This document shows positions 1 through 7,956 of a stretch of 43,136 nt of DNA, piece after piece. Both the position numbers and the translations under genes were made by a program. A model generated the notes under the pieces. It was not told where the DNA came from. It saw only the letters and a list, made by a program, of their open reading frames with translations, and searched no databases. This DNA is from Bryobacteraceae bacterium (GTDB taxonomy: Bacteria > Acidobacteriota > Terriglobia > Bryobacterales > Bryobacteraceae), in the NCBI GenBank assembly GCA_030041495.1, contig JASHNT010000126.1, positions 1-43,136 on the forward strand, written 5' to 3'. Each line of letters starts with the position of its first letter. The first letter of the stretch is position 1.

Positions 1-135
1 CTGCCAACGGTAGAACACCGTGGGCTGCAGGCCCAGCTCGTCACACAATGCCGAGACCGCTGCTCCTTCCAACAAATGGCGCCTCAGGATGGCGACCTTC
101 TCTTCTGCGGTGTAGTGCTTGCGTTGCTTCTTCAT
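1..135 (-). CDS. IS3-type transposase OrfA, N-terminal part (cut by window edge)
   Basis: The minus strand from 135 down to the window edge reads as 45 codons beginning MKKQRKHYTAEEKVAILRRH, followed by a segment with ALCDELGLQPTVFYRW. This is the helix-turn-helix start of the small OrfA transposase of IS3-family elements, which binds the element ends and is normally made into OrfAB by frameshifting with a downstream orfB. A GGAGAG ribosome site lies six bases before the ATG, which fixes the start. The rest of orfA and any orfB lie outside the window, so it is unknown whether the element is complete. Family assignment is confident at the level of IS3-like OrfA; the subgroup is not determined. 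Confidence 0.85.
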   Translation of the reverse strand, partial: MKKQRKHYTAEEKVAILRRHLLEGAAVSALCDELGLQPTVFYRWQ

Positions 136-195
136 GCGTTCTCTCCGTTATCTTAACGGCGGAACGCTCTCTCCATTTCCAGCTGAGGCGGAACA
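1..195 (-). mobile_element. End of an IS3-family element with candidate terminal repeat
   Basis: Behind the transposase start, the minus strand continues through about 60 non-coding bases to a candidate tip at 195 that reads TGTTCCGCCTCAGC inward. IS3-family ends usually start with TG. The octamer GGCGGAAC occurs twice on the plus strand in this tip (158-165 and 187-194), like subterminal binding repeats. Recognisable sequence of the neighbouring ATPase gene begins just beyond. The exact boundary is inferred because the other end and the target duplication are not visible. Confidence 0.5.
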
Positions 196-838
196 CCTGA
201 GCGTGCTAGAAGAGCGATTCATGCGATCCGAATTAGGCCTCGCCTCACTCGAAGAAATCTGGCAGCGGTTCTTCACGGCAACCGTGAAGACCCGGGAGGT
301 TCGTAAATACCTAATGGACGCGGTACTTCCCCGTCCACGTGACTTGCTCTACCTCGTCAAGACGGCACTCCAGTTCGCGATAAACCGCGGTCACGGACGG
401 ATAGAGGAAGGCGACCTGCTGAGCGCAGAGGTCCAATATTCCCACTTCGCTCTCAATTCGCTGATGGCCGAGAATGCCGGACAAGTCGGAAAACTGGAGA
501 AACTACTCGTGCAGTTCTCGCTGTCGCCGGAGATCGTGAACGAGCTTGACGTCCTGTCATACATAGAGCGCGCTGGCGTGCGGGAAAAACCCAGCGAAGT
601 CCTCACCTTCCTCTGCGAGGTGGCTTTCCTAGGCATGGAGGTCGAACAGAACAGGTTCGAATTCCTCTATAACGAGGAGGATGCTGAAAAACTCAACGCC
701 ATGGCCACCCGTAGCGCAAGCCAGAACCCGTTGGGGCTGAGAAGATACCGAATAAACCGCGCATACCATCGATACCTCGAAGTGAAACCAGGACTGGGAC
801 CGCCGCCGCAACAACAATCGATCCCCCTGCCAGTCTGA
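196..838 (+). pseudogene. C-terminal fragment of a P-loop ATPase (Sll1717-like), 5' end lost at the IS boundary
   Basis: The frame ending at 838 encodes about 215 residues with no Walker motifs. It contains RPRDLLYLVKTALQFAINRG, then an acidic segment IEEGDLLSAEVQYSHFALNSL, which I recognise as typical of the C-terminal helical part of large predicted P-loop ATPases of the Sll1717/KAP-like type, where the NTPase domain comes first. The open frame runs upstream into the IS end, and its only start codons lie in IS sequence, so the N-terminal half seems to have been removed by the element or by a deletion next to it. The C-terminus is proline- and glutamine-rich. Family assignment is moderate; truncation is well supported. 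Confidence 0.6.
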
Positions 839-958
839 ACGCCGAACCCCGAACACCCGGGCAGCCCCGCCCGAGCAACCGCTCGCAAGCGCGGCTTAAC
901 GAGGCCAAGCCAGACCCAAAAACCACCGGCGAGCGACCCGACCCGCGACCACGACAAG

Positions 959-996
959 CCCCCTCCTCCAACCCCTCCCCCTCCAACCACTTCCCC
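959..996 (-). other. G-run tract with potential to form a G-quadruplex (minus strand)
   Basis: The plus strand is nearly purine-free here. On the minus strand it gives four G-runs of 4, 5, 4 and 5 bases separated by 11, 1 and 8 bases. That meets the usual pattern for a G-quadruplex, and for an i-motif on the other strand. It sits in the 217-base gap between the ATPase fragment and the repeat-flanked gene, a gap that otherwise holds no gene or promoter I can defend. Confidence 0.4.
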
Positions 997-1010
997 GTTT
1001 AATTCCCCTC

Positions 1011-1033
1011 CATTCGCGTGTATTCGCGGCTAA
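1011..1033 (+). repeat. Dispersed repeat, copy A
   Basis: This 23-base unit has the core ATTCGCGTGNATTCGCGGC, itself two ATTCGCG blocks ten bases apart. It matches copy B (1702-1724) at 21 of 23 positions in the same orientation, and similarity continues weakly into the flanking TAA...CTTGCTA sequence. A degenerate copy is at 18192. I know similar short repeats as multicopy intergenic sequences in acidobacterial and planctomycete genomes. Copy A ends 22 bases before the start codon of the next gene. Confidence 0.7.
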
Positions 1034-1055
1034 CCTTCTTGCTAAGGAGCTTTCC

Positions 1056-1689
1056 ATGCGAACACCCAAACAAATCGCCGCCTCCCGAGCCAACGGAGCC
1101 CTCTCTAAAGGCCCCGTCTCCATCCAAGGCAAACTCAACTCGTCCCGTAACAGCCTCCGTCACGGCCTCCTCGCCCGCACCATCGTCCTGGAGGAAGAGT
1201 CCACGGACCGTTTCCTCGAACTCCTCCGCGCCCTCATCGAGGAATTCCACCCCGCCTCCGCAACCCAGCTCATGCTGGTCGAGACCATGGCCGTCGCCCG
1301 CTGGCGTCAACTCCGCCTCTGGGGGCTACAAAAGGTTGCCATGGACAAGGAGATTGCGCTTCAGGACCCCGCCATCGGCACGCCCGAAGTCCGCGCCGCC
1401 CTCGCCTTCAAAGCCTCTTCCGACTCCCTCCAGCCCGACCTCATCCTCCGCTACGACGTCGCCTTCGATCGCCAATTCAGCCGTGCCCTCGCGCCTCCTC
1501 GACCTCCAGTCCCGGCCCGCCCCCAAAACCTCCACGCCCTACTTCCCCACTTCACTCGCCGGCCACACTTGGAAGGATTCCTGGATCGGACCCTTCCCCA
1601 GCGAGTCCCCCGCCTTTCTCGCGAAACAAACCCAACAACCCATTGATTCCATTCAACCGCCCACGGAACCCACGCCCGTTGAAGCCTAG
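1056..1689 (+). pseudogene. Multicopy acidobacterial family gene of unknown function, frameshifted
   Basis: The protein starts MRTPKQIAASRANGALSKGP and continues with the segment SSRNSLRHGLLARTIVL, then ...LVETMAVARWRQLRLW. I recognise this as a family of unknown function with many copies in Solibacter-type genomes (the SRNALKHGL motif). The start has an AAGGAG site seven bases upstream. Near 1490 the usual continuation, FSRALxRLLDLQSR, is split between two frames: FSRALA in the first and RLLDLQSR in the next. Loss of one GC unit from a GCGCGC run would explain this. Reading through the shift ends at the TAG at 1687-1689; the unshifted frame ends at 1646. No catalytic motif is visible. It lies exactly between repeat copies A and B. 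Confidence 0.65.
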
Positions 1690-1701
1690 CCAATCTGTGT
1701 T

Positions 1702-1724
1702 CATTCGCGTGAATTCGCGGCCAA
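1702..1724 (+). repeat. Dispersed repeat, copy B
   Basis: This copy lies in the same orientation as copy A, 691 bases downstream, and follows the stop of the frameshifted gene by 12 bases. It is preceded by AATCTGTGTT, a common left extension of this repeat type. It also lies just ahead of the arabinose operon, so it may overlap that operon's promoter region (a TATCCT hexamer at 1737-1742 is a weak -10 candidate). Confidence 0.7.
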
Positions 1725-1759
1725 AGCTTTTTCTGCTATCCTGTCGTGTGCCGACCGCC

Positions 1760-1987
1760 ATGTCGCACCACGCTCATGTTTCCATTTGGTTCTTCATCGG
1801 CCTTCTCCTCGATATCTACGGCGTCCTGATCTTCGGCGCGAGCCTTCGCGATTACTTCGTCCCGCCGGAGCACCCGGTCGTCCTGGCCAACATTCACGCC
1901 GGCATCTGGTGGGGTATTCTGCTCATCGTTCTAGGCTTGGTTTACACACTCGCGTTTTCGCCGAAACGGACCGGAGGAGCCCGATGA
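1760..1987 (+). CDS. Small two-helix membrane protein, first gene of the arabinose operon
   Basis: Seventy-five residues from MSHHAHVSIW. Two hydrophobic helices are visible: roughly residues 8-28 (WFFIGLLLDIYGVLIFG) and 43-65 (IHAGIWWGILLIVLGLVYTL), joined by a short loop with RDYFVPPEHP. The tail is basic. I do not recognise a family. The ATG at 1760 was preferred over frames opening in the upstream repeat because it gives a compact membrane protein. Its stop overlaps the start of the isomerase gene as ATGA, so the two are almost certainly translated together. That makes a role linked to sugar uptake or sensing possible, but this is inference from position only. Confidence 0.65.
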   Translation: MSHHAHVSIWFFIGLLLDIYGVLIFGASLRDYFVPPEHPVVLANIHAGIWWGILLIVLGLVYTLAFSPKRTGGAR

Positions 1988-3381
1988 CCTTCGGACTTCT
2001 CGTCGCCAACCGCGGCTTCTTCCCCGCTCACCTCGTCACCGAAGGCCGCGAGCAGATGATCAAACTCCTTGAGGGCGCCGGCCACAAAGTTATCTGCCCC
2101 ACTCCGGACGAGACCCGCTACGGAGCCGTCGAATCCCGCGCGGACGCCAAAGCCTGTGCGGACCTCTTTGCCAAACATCGTGCGGAGATCCAAGGCATCG
2201 TCGTCACCCTCCCCAATTTCGGCGACGAAAAAACCGCCGCCGAGACCCTCCGCCTGGCCGATCTTCACGTGCCGGTTCTGGTCCACGCCTTCCCCGACAC
2301 CCCGGGGGAAATGCTCATCGCCGACCGTCGCGATTCCTTCTGCGGAAAGATGAGCGTCTGCAATAATCTTCAACAATTCGGCATCCGCTATTCGCTCACT
2401 TCGCTGCACACCGTCGATCCCGCATCCAAAGAATTCGCCGCGGACCTCGCGCAATTCTCCGCGGTCTGCCGGGTCGCGAACGGCCTCCGTCGCCTGCGCA
2501 TCGGCCAGATCGGCGCGCGCCCCACCGCTTTCAACACTGTCCGCTTCAGCGAAAAAATCCTCGAAGCCAACGGAATCGCGGTCGAACCTCTCGATCTCTC
2601 TGAAATCTTCGGGCGTATCAACCGCCTCGGCGATGCCGATAAACCGGTCACCGCCAAGCTTGCCGCGATCGAGTCGTATGTCACTCACGCTGACATCCCC
2701 AAGCCGTCGCTGCTCAAGATGGCCAAGCTCGGCGCGGTGATCGATGAGTGGATGCAGGCGAACGATCTCGCCATCAGCGCCGTTCAGTGCTGGACCTCCA
2801 TGGAAGAATATTTCGGCGTGGTCCCCTGCACCGTTATGAGCATGATGAGCAACAATCTCATGTCCTCGGCCTGTGAAGTCGATATCGCCGGAGTGGTCGG
2901 CATGCACGCCCTGCGCCTGGCCACGGAATCTCCCAGCGCCTTGCTCGATTGGAACAACAATTACGGCAATCAACTCGATAAAGCCGTCTGCTTCCACTGC
3001 TCCAATCTGCCCAAGCACTTCTTCGCGGAAGTGAAAATGGATTTTCAGGAAATTATCGCCGGTACTGTCGGCAAATTAAACACCTTCGGCACCATGGTCG
3101 GCAAAGTGAAAGCCGCGCCCATGACCTACGCGCGTTTCTCCACGCACGATATCGAAGGGCGCATTCGCGGCTACTTGGGCGAAGGCCGCTTCACCGACGA
3201 TCCTCTGACAACCTTCGGCGGAGCCGGCGTCGTGGAGATCCCCCACTTGCAGAGCCTGCTCCACTACATCTGCGAAAAAGGTTTCGAGCATCACGTTGCG
3301 GCCAACATGGACCAATGCGCCGCAGCCGTCTACGAAGCCACCACCAAGTACCTCGGCTGGGACGTTTACTGGCACCGTTAA
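1984..3381 (+). CDS. L-fucose/L-arabinose isomerase family protein, likely the operon's arabinose isomerase
   Basis: 465 residues, starting MTFGLLVANRGFFP. The fold is that of the fucose/arabinose isomerase family, which interconverts an aldose and a ketose with a divalent metal. Visible family features are the block CWTSMEEYFGVVPCTVMSMM, then ACEVDIAGVVGMHALRL and a following DWNNNYG, and a C-terminal FHCSNLPKHFF with candidate metal-binding Glu, Asp and His residues. The next two genes are ribulokinase and ribulose-5-phosphate epimerase and no classical AraA is present. The simplest reading is that this protein supplies L-ribulose from L-arabinose. A substrate such as L-fucose is less likely in this setting but cannot be excluded from sequence. 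It overlaps the upstream membrane protein gene by four bases. Confidence 0.8.
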   Translation: MTFGLLVANRGFFPAHLVTEGREQMIKLLEGAGHKVICPTPDETRYGAVESRADAKACADLFAKHRAEIQGIVVTLPNFGDEKTAAETLRLADLHVPVLVHAFPDTPGEMLIADRRDSFCGKMSVCNNLQQFGIRYSLTSLHTVDPASKEFAADLAQFSAVCRVANGLRRLRIGQIGARPTAFNTVRFSEKILEANGIAVEPLDLSEIFGRINRLGDADKPVTAKLAAIESYVTHADIPKPSLLKMAKLGAVIDEWMQANDLAISAVQCWTSMEEYFGVVPCTVMSMMSNNLMSSACEVDIAGVVGMHALRLATESPSALLDWNNNYGNQLDKAVCFHCSNLPKHFFAEVKMDFQEIIAGTVGKLNTFGTMVGKVKAAPMTYARFSTHDIEGRIRGYLGEGRFTDDPLTTFGGAGVVEIPHLQSLLHYICEKGFEHHVAANMDQCAAAVYEATTKYLGWDVYWHR

Positions 3382-3405
3382 GAAGATGGCGCCTCGGGGA
3401 TATTG

Positions 3406-5001
3406 ATGGGAATCGTCGCGGGCGTCGATTTCGGCACTCTCAGCGTTCGCGTCTCCATTGTCGATAGCGAACACGGCCGCCTCGGCTCCGGCATCGCACA
3501 GTTCCCTCTGCATCGTAAGAAAGAAGATCCCGACTACGCGACGCAGAGCCACTCCGATCACATGCGGGCTTTGGCGGAAGCGACGCGTGCAGCGTTGACT
3601 AACGCAGGAGTCTCAGGCGGCCTCGTAGAAGCTCTCGCCGTCGATACCACCGGCTCCAGTGTCATCCCCTTGGGCGAAAACCTCGAGCCTCTCGACGAAT
3701 ATTACTTGTGGTGCGACCACCGGGCCTTCAAAGAAGCCGCGGAGATCACCTCGGCGGCCCACGCGGCGAACCTCCCCAACATCGACTGGTGCGGCGGCGT
3801 CTATTCCTCCGAATGGGGTTTTTCCAAGCTCCTGCACTGGCTTCGCCACAGCCCCGAGAAGCGCTCGCGTTTCGCCACGGCTCTTGAGCATTGCGACATG
3901 GCCGCCGCGACTCTCACCGGCGTTCGCGAACCGTCTCAAATCTTCCGCTCGGTTTGCGCCAACGGCCACAAATGGATGTGGAACGCCTCCCTAGGCGGTT
4001 TGCCTCCAGAGGAATTTCTCGTTTCCGTCGATCCACTCTTGTTTGGCGTCCGCGAAAAACTTATCGGGCGTTACGCCGCTTCGAACACGATCGCCGGGCA
4101 TCTCACTTCGCACTGGGCGCAACAGCTCGGCCTCCGTCCCGGCATTCCCATCCCCGTCGGAGCCTTTGACGCCCACTGGGACGCAGTCGGCGCGGGCGTC
4201 CGCGCTGGCGATGTCGTCAACGTCGTCGGCACCTCCACCTGTATCGTTGCGATTTCTCAAGACCCGCGGCTGATCCCCGGTGTCTGCGGAGTCGTCCCCG
4301 GCTCTGTCGTTCCCTCCATGACCGGCATCGAAGCCGGTCTCTCGGCAACCGGCGATATTTTCGACGCCATCGCCTCTCGCGCCGGCTCAACCGTCGCCAC
4401 GCTCTCTCAAAACCTCCACCACTTCAAAGCCGGCCAGACCGGCCTTCTTCGCCTTACCTGGGATAATGGCGACCGCACCGTGCTGGTCAATCCCGAGCTC
4501 AGCGGCATCGCCCTCGGCTGGAACCTAACCCACACCGCGCAGGACGAGCTGTTCGCCGCGATTGAAGGCGGTGCCTTCCATACTCGCGTCATACTGGAGC
4601 GCATGGAAGAATACGGCTGCCCCATCCACCGAGTCATCAACGCCGGCGGGATCCCGCAAAAGAATGAGACGCTGAACCGCGTCTACGCCAGCGTCCTCAA
4701 CAAGCCCGTCCTGGTTCCTTCGAGCGACATCACCAGCCTCGGCTCGGCCATCTTCGCGTTCCTCGCCACGGGAACGTTCAAGACCATCGAGGACGCGCAA
4801 GCCGCGCTCTGCCCGTCTCATCGAATTGTCCAGCCGGATCCAAGCAGCGCTCGTGTCTACGAAGAGCTCTACCAGCTCTATCGCGAGCTCTACTTCGCCT
4901 TCGGGTCTCAATCCTCCGAGCCTGTTTCAGTAGGTCATGTGCTCCCGAAATTGCGCAAAATCGCCGCGGCCGCCCGCGCAGCAGTGAGCGCCACGGTATG
5001 A
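3406..5001 (+). CDS. araB: Ribulokinase (FGGY family)
   Basis: About 531 residues beginning MGIVAGVDFGTLSVRVSIVD. The N-terminal nucleotide-binding motif DFGTxSxR and the ribulokinase signature segments (TTGSSVIPL, YYLWCDHRAFKEA, WCGGVYSSEWGFSK, CANGHKWMWN) are all present, and the C-terminal half has the FGGY-type GGIPQKNETLNRVYA segment. It phosphorylates L-ribulose to L-ribulose 5-phosphate in the cytoplasm. A TTG directly before the ATG could also start translation; the ATG at 3406 was chosen, with GGGGA upstream. It follows the isomerase by 24 bases and overlaps the epimerase gene by four bases (ATGA), so the three enzymes form one operon covering arabinose to xylulose 5-phosphate. Confidence 0.92.
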   Translation: MGIVAGVDFGTLSVRVSIVDSEHGRLGSGIAQFPLHRKKEDPDYATQSHSDHMRALAEATRAALTNAGVSGGLVEALAVDTTGSSVIPLGENLEPLDEYYLWCDHRAFKEAAEITSAAHAANLPNIDWCGGVYSSEWGFSKLLHWLRHSPEKRSRFATALEHCDMAAATLTGVREPSQIFRSVCANGHKWMWNASLGGLPPEEFLVSVDPLLFGVREKLIGRYAASNTIAGHLTSHWAQQLGLRPGIPIPVGAFDAHWDAVGAGVRAGDVVNVVGTSTCIVAISQDPRLIPGVCGVVPGSVVPSMTGIEAGLSATGDIFDAIASRAGSTVATLSQNLHHFKAGQTGLLRLTWDNGDRTVLVNPELSGIALGWNLTHTAQDELFAAIEGGAFHTRVILERMEEYGCPIHRVINAGGIPQKNETLNRVYASVLNKPVLVPSSDITSLGSAIFAFLATGTFKTIEDAQAALCPSHRIVQPDPSSARVYEELYQLYRELYFAFGSQSSEPVSVGHVLPKLRKIAAAARAAVSATV

Positions 5002-5690
5002 AGCACCAAGCCCTTCGCGAGCAAGTCCTCGAAGCCAACCTCGAAGTCCTCCGCCGTGGCCTCGTGCTCTACACCTTCGGCAATGCCAGCGGCATCGACC
5101 GGTCCTCCGGTATCGTCGCGATCAAACCTTCAGGCGTTCCCTATGAAGGAATGCAAGCCTCCGATATCGTGCTGGTCGATCTGGAAGGCAATGTCGTGGA
5201 AGGCGCGCTGCGCCCCTCATCAGATTGCCCGACTCACCTTGAGCTTTACCGCGCCTTCTCGCAAGTCGGCGGTATCGTTCACACTCACTCCCGAGCAGCC
5301 ACAAGCTGGGCGCAGGCTTGCTGCGAAATCCCCTGCTTCGGCACCACGCATGCCGATTACTTCCACGGCCCGGTGCCCGTCACCGATCTGCTAACGCAAG
5401 AGGAGATCGACTCCGGCTATGAACATCACACCGGCAAGCTCATCATCCGTGCTTTCGCCGGGCTCGATCCCTTCCACACTCCCGCCGTGCTCGTTGCCGG
5501 CCACGCGCCCTTCTGCTGGGGCAAGACTCCCGCCGATGCCGCTCACATCGCCGTGGTGTTGGAAGAAATCGCCGCCATCGCTTTGAATACCCTCGCCATC
5601 GATCCGCAAGCCGAGCCGCTTCCGCTCCGCCTGCACGACAAACACTTCTATCGCAAACACGGCCCCAGAGCCTACTATGGACAAAAGTAA
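4998..5690 (+). CDS. araD: L-ribulose-5-phosphate 4-epimerase
   Basis: 230 residues, the normal length for the AraD/class II aldolase family. Zinc-site and substrate segments are present: TFGNASGIDR, IKPSGVPYEGM, SSDCPTHLELYRAF, IVHTHSRAATSWAQA, GTTHADYFHGPVPV and a C-terminal HAPFCWGKTP histidine. It converts L-ribulose 5-phosphate to D-xylulose 5-phosphate, which enters the pentose phosphate pathway. The start overlaps the kinase stop (ATGA), and the mutarotase start lies inside the end of this gene (14-base overlap), so translation of all three is coupled. Confidence 0.93.
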   Translation: MKHQALREQVLEANLEVLRRGLVLYTFGNASGIDRSSGIVAIKPSGVPYEGMQASDIVLVDLEGNVVEGALRPSSDCPTHLELYRAFSQVGGIVHTHSRAATSWAQACCEIPCFGTTHADYFHGPVPVTDLLTQEEIDSGYEHHTGKLIIRAFAGLDPFHTPAVLVAGHAPFCWGKTPADAAHIAVVLEEIAAIALNTLAIDPQAEPLPLRLHDKHFYRKHGPRAYYGQK

Positions 5691-6801
5691 ACTCCTTGCC
5701 CTCGCGCCCGCCCTCCTGCTGGCCTCCTGCTTAACCAAATCCATCCCTTCAGCCGATTTCGGTAACGACAAGAACGGAAAAACCGTGCAGATTTACACAC
5801 TCACCAATAAGATCGGCGTCGAAGCCCGCATCACCAACTATGGTGCGACTCTTGTATCTCTCAAAGTCCCGGACCGTTCCGGCAATCTCGAAGACATCGT
5901 CCTCGGCTTCGATTCTGTCGATGGCTACACCCAGACTCCTCCGCCGCCCTATTTCGGAGCCACTATCGGCCGCTATGCCAATCGCATCGGCGGCGCCAAA
6001 TTCACGCTCGACGGCAAAGAGTACATGCTGGATAAGAACGACGGCATGAACTCGCTCCACGGCGGCAACCACGGCTTCGACAAAGTCACCTGGACCGCGA
6101 AGCCGTTATCCACCAAGGAAGGCCCTTCGGTTCAGTTGAGCTACATCAGCGCCAACGGCGAGGGAGGTTATCCCGGAAACCTCACCGCCAACGTCGAGTA
6201 CACTCTTACGGACAAGAGTGAGCTGCGTATCCACTACACCGCCGCAGCGGATCAGGACACTCTGGTCAATCTCACCAATCATTCTTATTTCAATCTCTCC
6301 GGCCCCGGTTCCGGCGACATCCTCAATCATGTCGTCACCATCAACGCAGACCGCTTCACTCCGGTCGATGCCGGGCTCATTCCCACCGGCGAACTCCGCA
6401 GCGTCGCCGGCACGCCCTTCGATTTCCGCCAGGCCCACGCCGTCGGCGAGCGCATCGATTCGGATGACGAGCAGCTTAAGCTCGGCCACGGCTACGATCA
6501 CAACTGGATTCTCAATCGCACTGGATCGTCCGGTCTGGAGCTTGCCGCCCGCGTCCTCGATCCCAAGTCCGGCCGCGTGCTAGAGGTGCTCACGGATCAG
6601 CCGGCGATACAGTTCTACACCGGCAACTTCCTCGACGGCACCTACAAGGGCATCGGCGGCGCCTACCAGCATCGCGGCGCCCTGTGCCTGGAAACCCAGC
6701 ACTATCCCGATTCACCCAACCATCCCGACTTCCCTTCAACCGAGTTGAAGCCGGGCCAGACTTACGACACCACTACGGTATTCCGCTTCTCGACTCAGTA
6801 A
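5677..6801 (+). CDS. galM: Aldose 1-epimerase (mutarotase), lipoprotein
   Basis: 374 residues. The mature part has galactose-mutarotase segments: ITNYGATLVSLKVPDRSG, GATIGRYANRIGGAKF, LHGGNHGFDKVTW, NLTNHSYFNLSG with the catalytic His, and CLETQHYPDSPNHPDF with the catalytic Glu. It interconverts the alpha and beta anomers of aldoses. The N-terminus, MDKSKLLALAPALLLASC, has a clear lipobox (LASC), so the enzyme is exported and lipid-anchored instead of cytoplasmic. In an arabinose operon this suggests anomer conversion in the periplasm, before uptake. It overlaps araD by 14 bases, which also supports the start. Confidence 0.9.
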   Translation: MDKSKLLALAPALLLASCLTKSIPSADFGNDKNGKTVQIYTLTNKIGVEARITNYGATLVSLKVPDRSGNLEDIVLGFDSVDGYTQTPPPPYFGATIGRYANRIGGAKFTLDGKEYMLDKNDGMNSLHGGNHGFDKVTWTAKPLSTKEGPSVQLSYISANGEGGYPGNLTANVEYTLTDKSELRIHYTAAADQDTLVNLTNHSYFNLSGPGSGDILNHVVTINADRFTPVDAGLIPTGELRSVAGTPFDFRQAHAVGERIDSDDEQLKLGHGYDHNWILNRTGSSGLELAARVLDPKSGRVLEVLTDQPAIQFYTGNFLDGTYKGIGGAYQHRGALCLETQHYPDSPNHPDFPSTELKPGQTYDTTTVFRFSTQ

Positions 6802-6893
6802 TGATCTAAGGTTTATTGCTCTCGCCGGCTGGTATATGCTCAAAGGATATACTCGGCGCGGCTGTTCAAGGCCGGGCGCGTAGGAGGAAAACT

Positions 6894-7418
6894 ATGAAAC
6901 TTACAATCACTCTCGCCCTTTTGGGCGGCATCGGGGCGTGGGCCGCCGAACCGACTCCTTTAGAGATGAAAACCGGCGAATGGGAATACACCGTCACCAT
7001 GCAAATGGCCGGCATGCCTGCGGCTACGCAGATGCCGCAGATTCCGCCGGAAGTCCTCAACAAAATGACTCCGGAGCAACGTGCTCAAATGCAAAAAGCC
7101 ATGGGCGCTATGTCCGGCAAGCCGACCGTCAACAGGAATTGCGTCAAGAAAGAGGACCTCTCCAATTTCAATCCCACCAACATGGCCAAGGACTGCAAGA
7201 TGACGGTGACCAGCTCTTCGCGGAGCAAGTTCGAAGCGACGGTGGTGTGCGACACTCCGGGAAACAAGGCTACCGCCAATATCACTGCTGAGGTATTGAA
7301 CTCAGAGTCGATGAAGTTCAGCGTCGTCAGCAAAGGCACCACGAACGGGCAGCCGGGAAACATGACCATCAACGGCACCGGCAAGTGGCTCGGCGCGACT
7401 TGCACGGACGAGAAGTAA
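6894..7418 (+). CDS. Secreted DUF3617-type protein
   Basis: 174 residues from MKLTITLALLGGIGAWAAEP, a clear signal peptide cleaved after AWA. The ATG has an AGGAGG site seven bases upstream, so this start is preferred over an upstream in-frame ATG at 6816. The mature protein has the pattern of DUF3617: MKTGEWEYTVTMQMAGMP, a cysteine-bearing NRNCVKKEDL, DCKMTVTSSSRSKFEATVVC and a C-terminal GKWLGATC. Function is unknown in the family. A TATACT hexamer at 6848-6853 could be its -10 element, but no matching -35 was found. Confidence 0.75.
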   Translation: MKLTITLALLGGIGAWAAEPTPLEMKTGEWEYTVTMQMAGMPAATQMPQIPPEVLNKMTPEQRAQMQKAMGAMSGKPTVNRNCVKKEDLSNFNPTNMAKDCKMTVTSSSRSKFEATVVCDTPGNKATANITAEVLNSESMKFSVVSKGTTNGQPGNMTINGTGKWLGATCTDEK

Positions 7419-7449
7419 CCGCAGCCCGCACGGGCGCGCCAATAAGGCA

Positions 7450-7890
7450 GTGATCGATCACGCGGAACAGCAGCGGCGCTTATACGCGCGCATGTCCGAC
7501 GATGAGTTGAGGCGCGTCCAGCGGGAGAACTTGGCCGACATCCCGCGCAAATTTTACGATCAGGAGGTCTCGCGGCGCGGTCTCCACATCGCCGCGCCCG
7601 AGGCTTCCAATCCGCCTCCGCCAGGCAGTATGGTCTGCGTCGCTACGTTTGCATTCCCCGACGAAGCGAGGATGGCGCGGGCGCTGCTCGAATCCGCCTC
7701 CATCCCCGCGTTCCTCGAAAACGAGCACATCCTGTCGCTGAATCAGTTGTTGACCAGCGCCATCGGTGGCCTGCCTCTGATGGTCCCGGCCGCTTTCGCC
7801 GAAGAGGCCCGCGAGGTGCTCCTCTCGACTGTCTCCGAAAAGGACCTGGACGCGCAGGCCGAGGCCGCTCCGAAGCGGCCCGATGCGTAA
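7450..7890 (+). CDS. DUF2007-domain protein
   Basis: 146 residues with a GTG start preceded by AAGG. The N-terminal 50 residues are charged (RRLYARMSDDELRRVQREN). From about residue 60 the sequence is CVATFAFPDEARMARALLES followed by IPAFLENEHIL and a loop ending GGLPLMVP, which is the pattern of DUF2007, a small ferredoxin-like fold often annotated as a putative signal-transducing protein. No signal peptide or membrane helix. It sits 31 bases after the DUF3617 gene and may share its transcript. Biochemical role unknown. Confidence 0.7.
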   Translation: MIDHAEQQRRLYARMSDDELRRVQRENLADIPRKFYDQEVSRRGLHIAAPEASNPPPPGSMVCVATFAFPDEARMARALLESASIPAFLENEHILSLNQLLTSAIGGLPLMVPAAFAEEAREVLLSTVSEKDLDAQAEAAPKRPDA

Positions 7891-7956
7891 GTCTGTCCCG
7901 ACCCGCTTCTTGACTGACCTTACTCTATGTGCAATCCTGCGGCGTGAGGCCTCCTT

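Noticed and set aside
650-662. GGTTCGAATTCC resembling a tRNA T-arm
   Set aside because: No acceptor, D or anticodon arms can be paired around it and it lies within the ATPase fragment's frame.
1942-3018. A 358-codon open frame antisense to the isomerase gene
   Set aside because: It is antisense to a clear enzyme gene and has biased, repetitive composition typical of high-GC shadow frames; no family signature or ribosome site.
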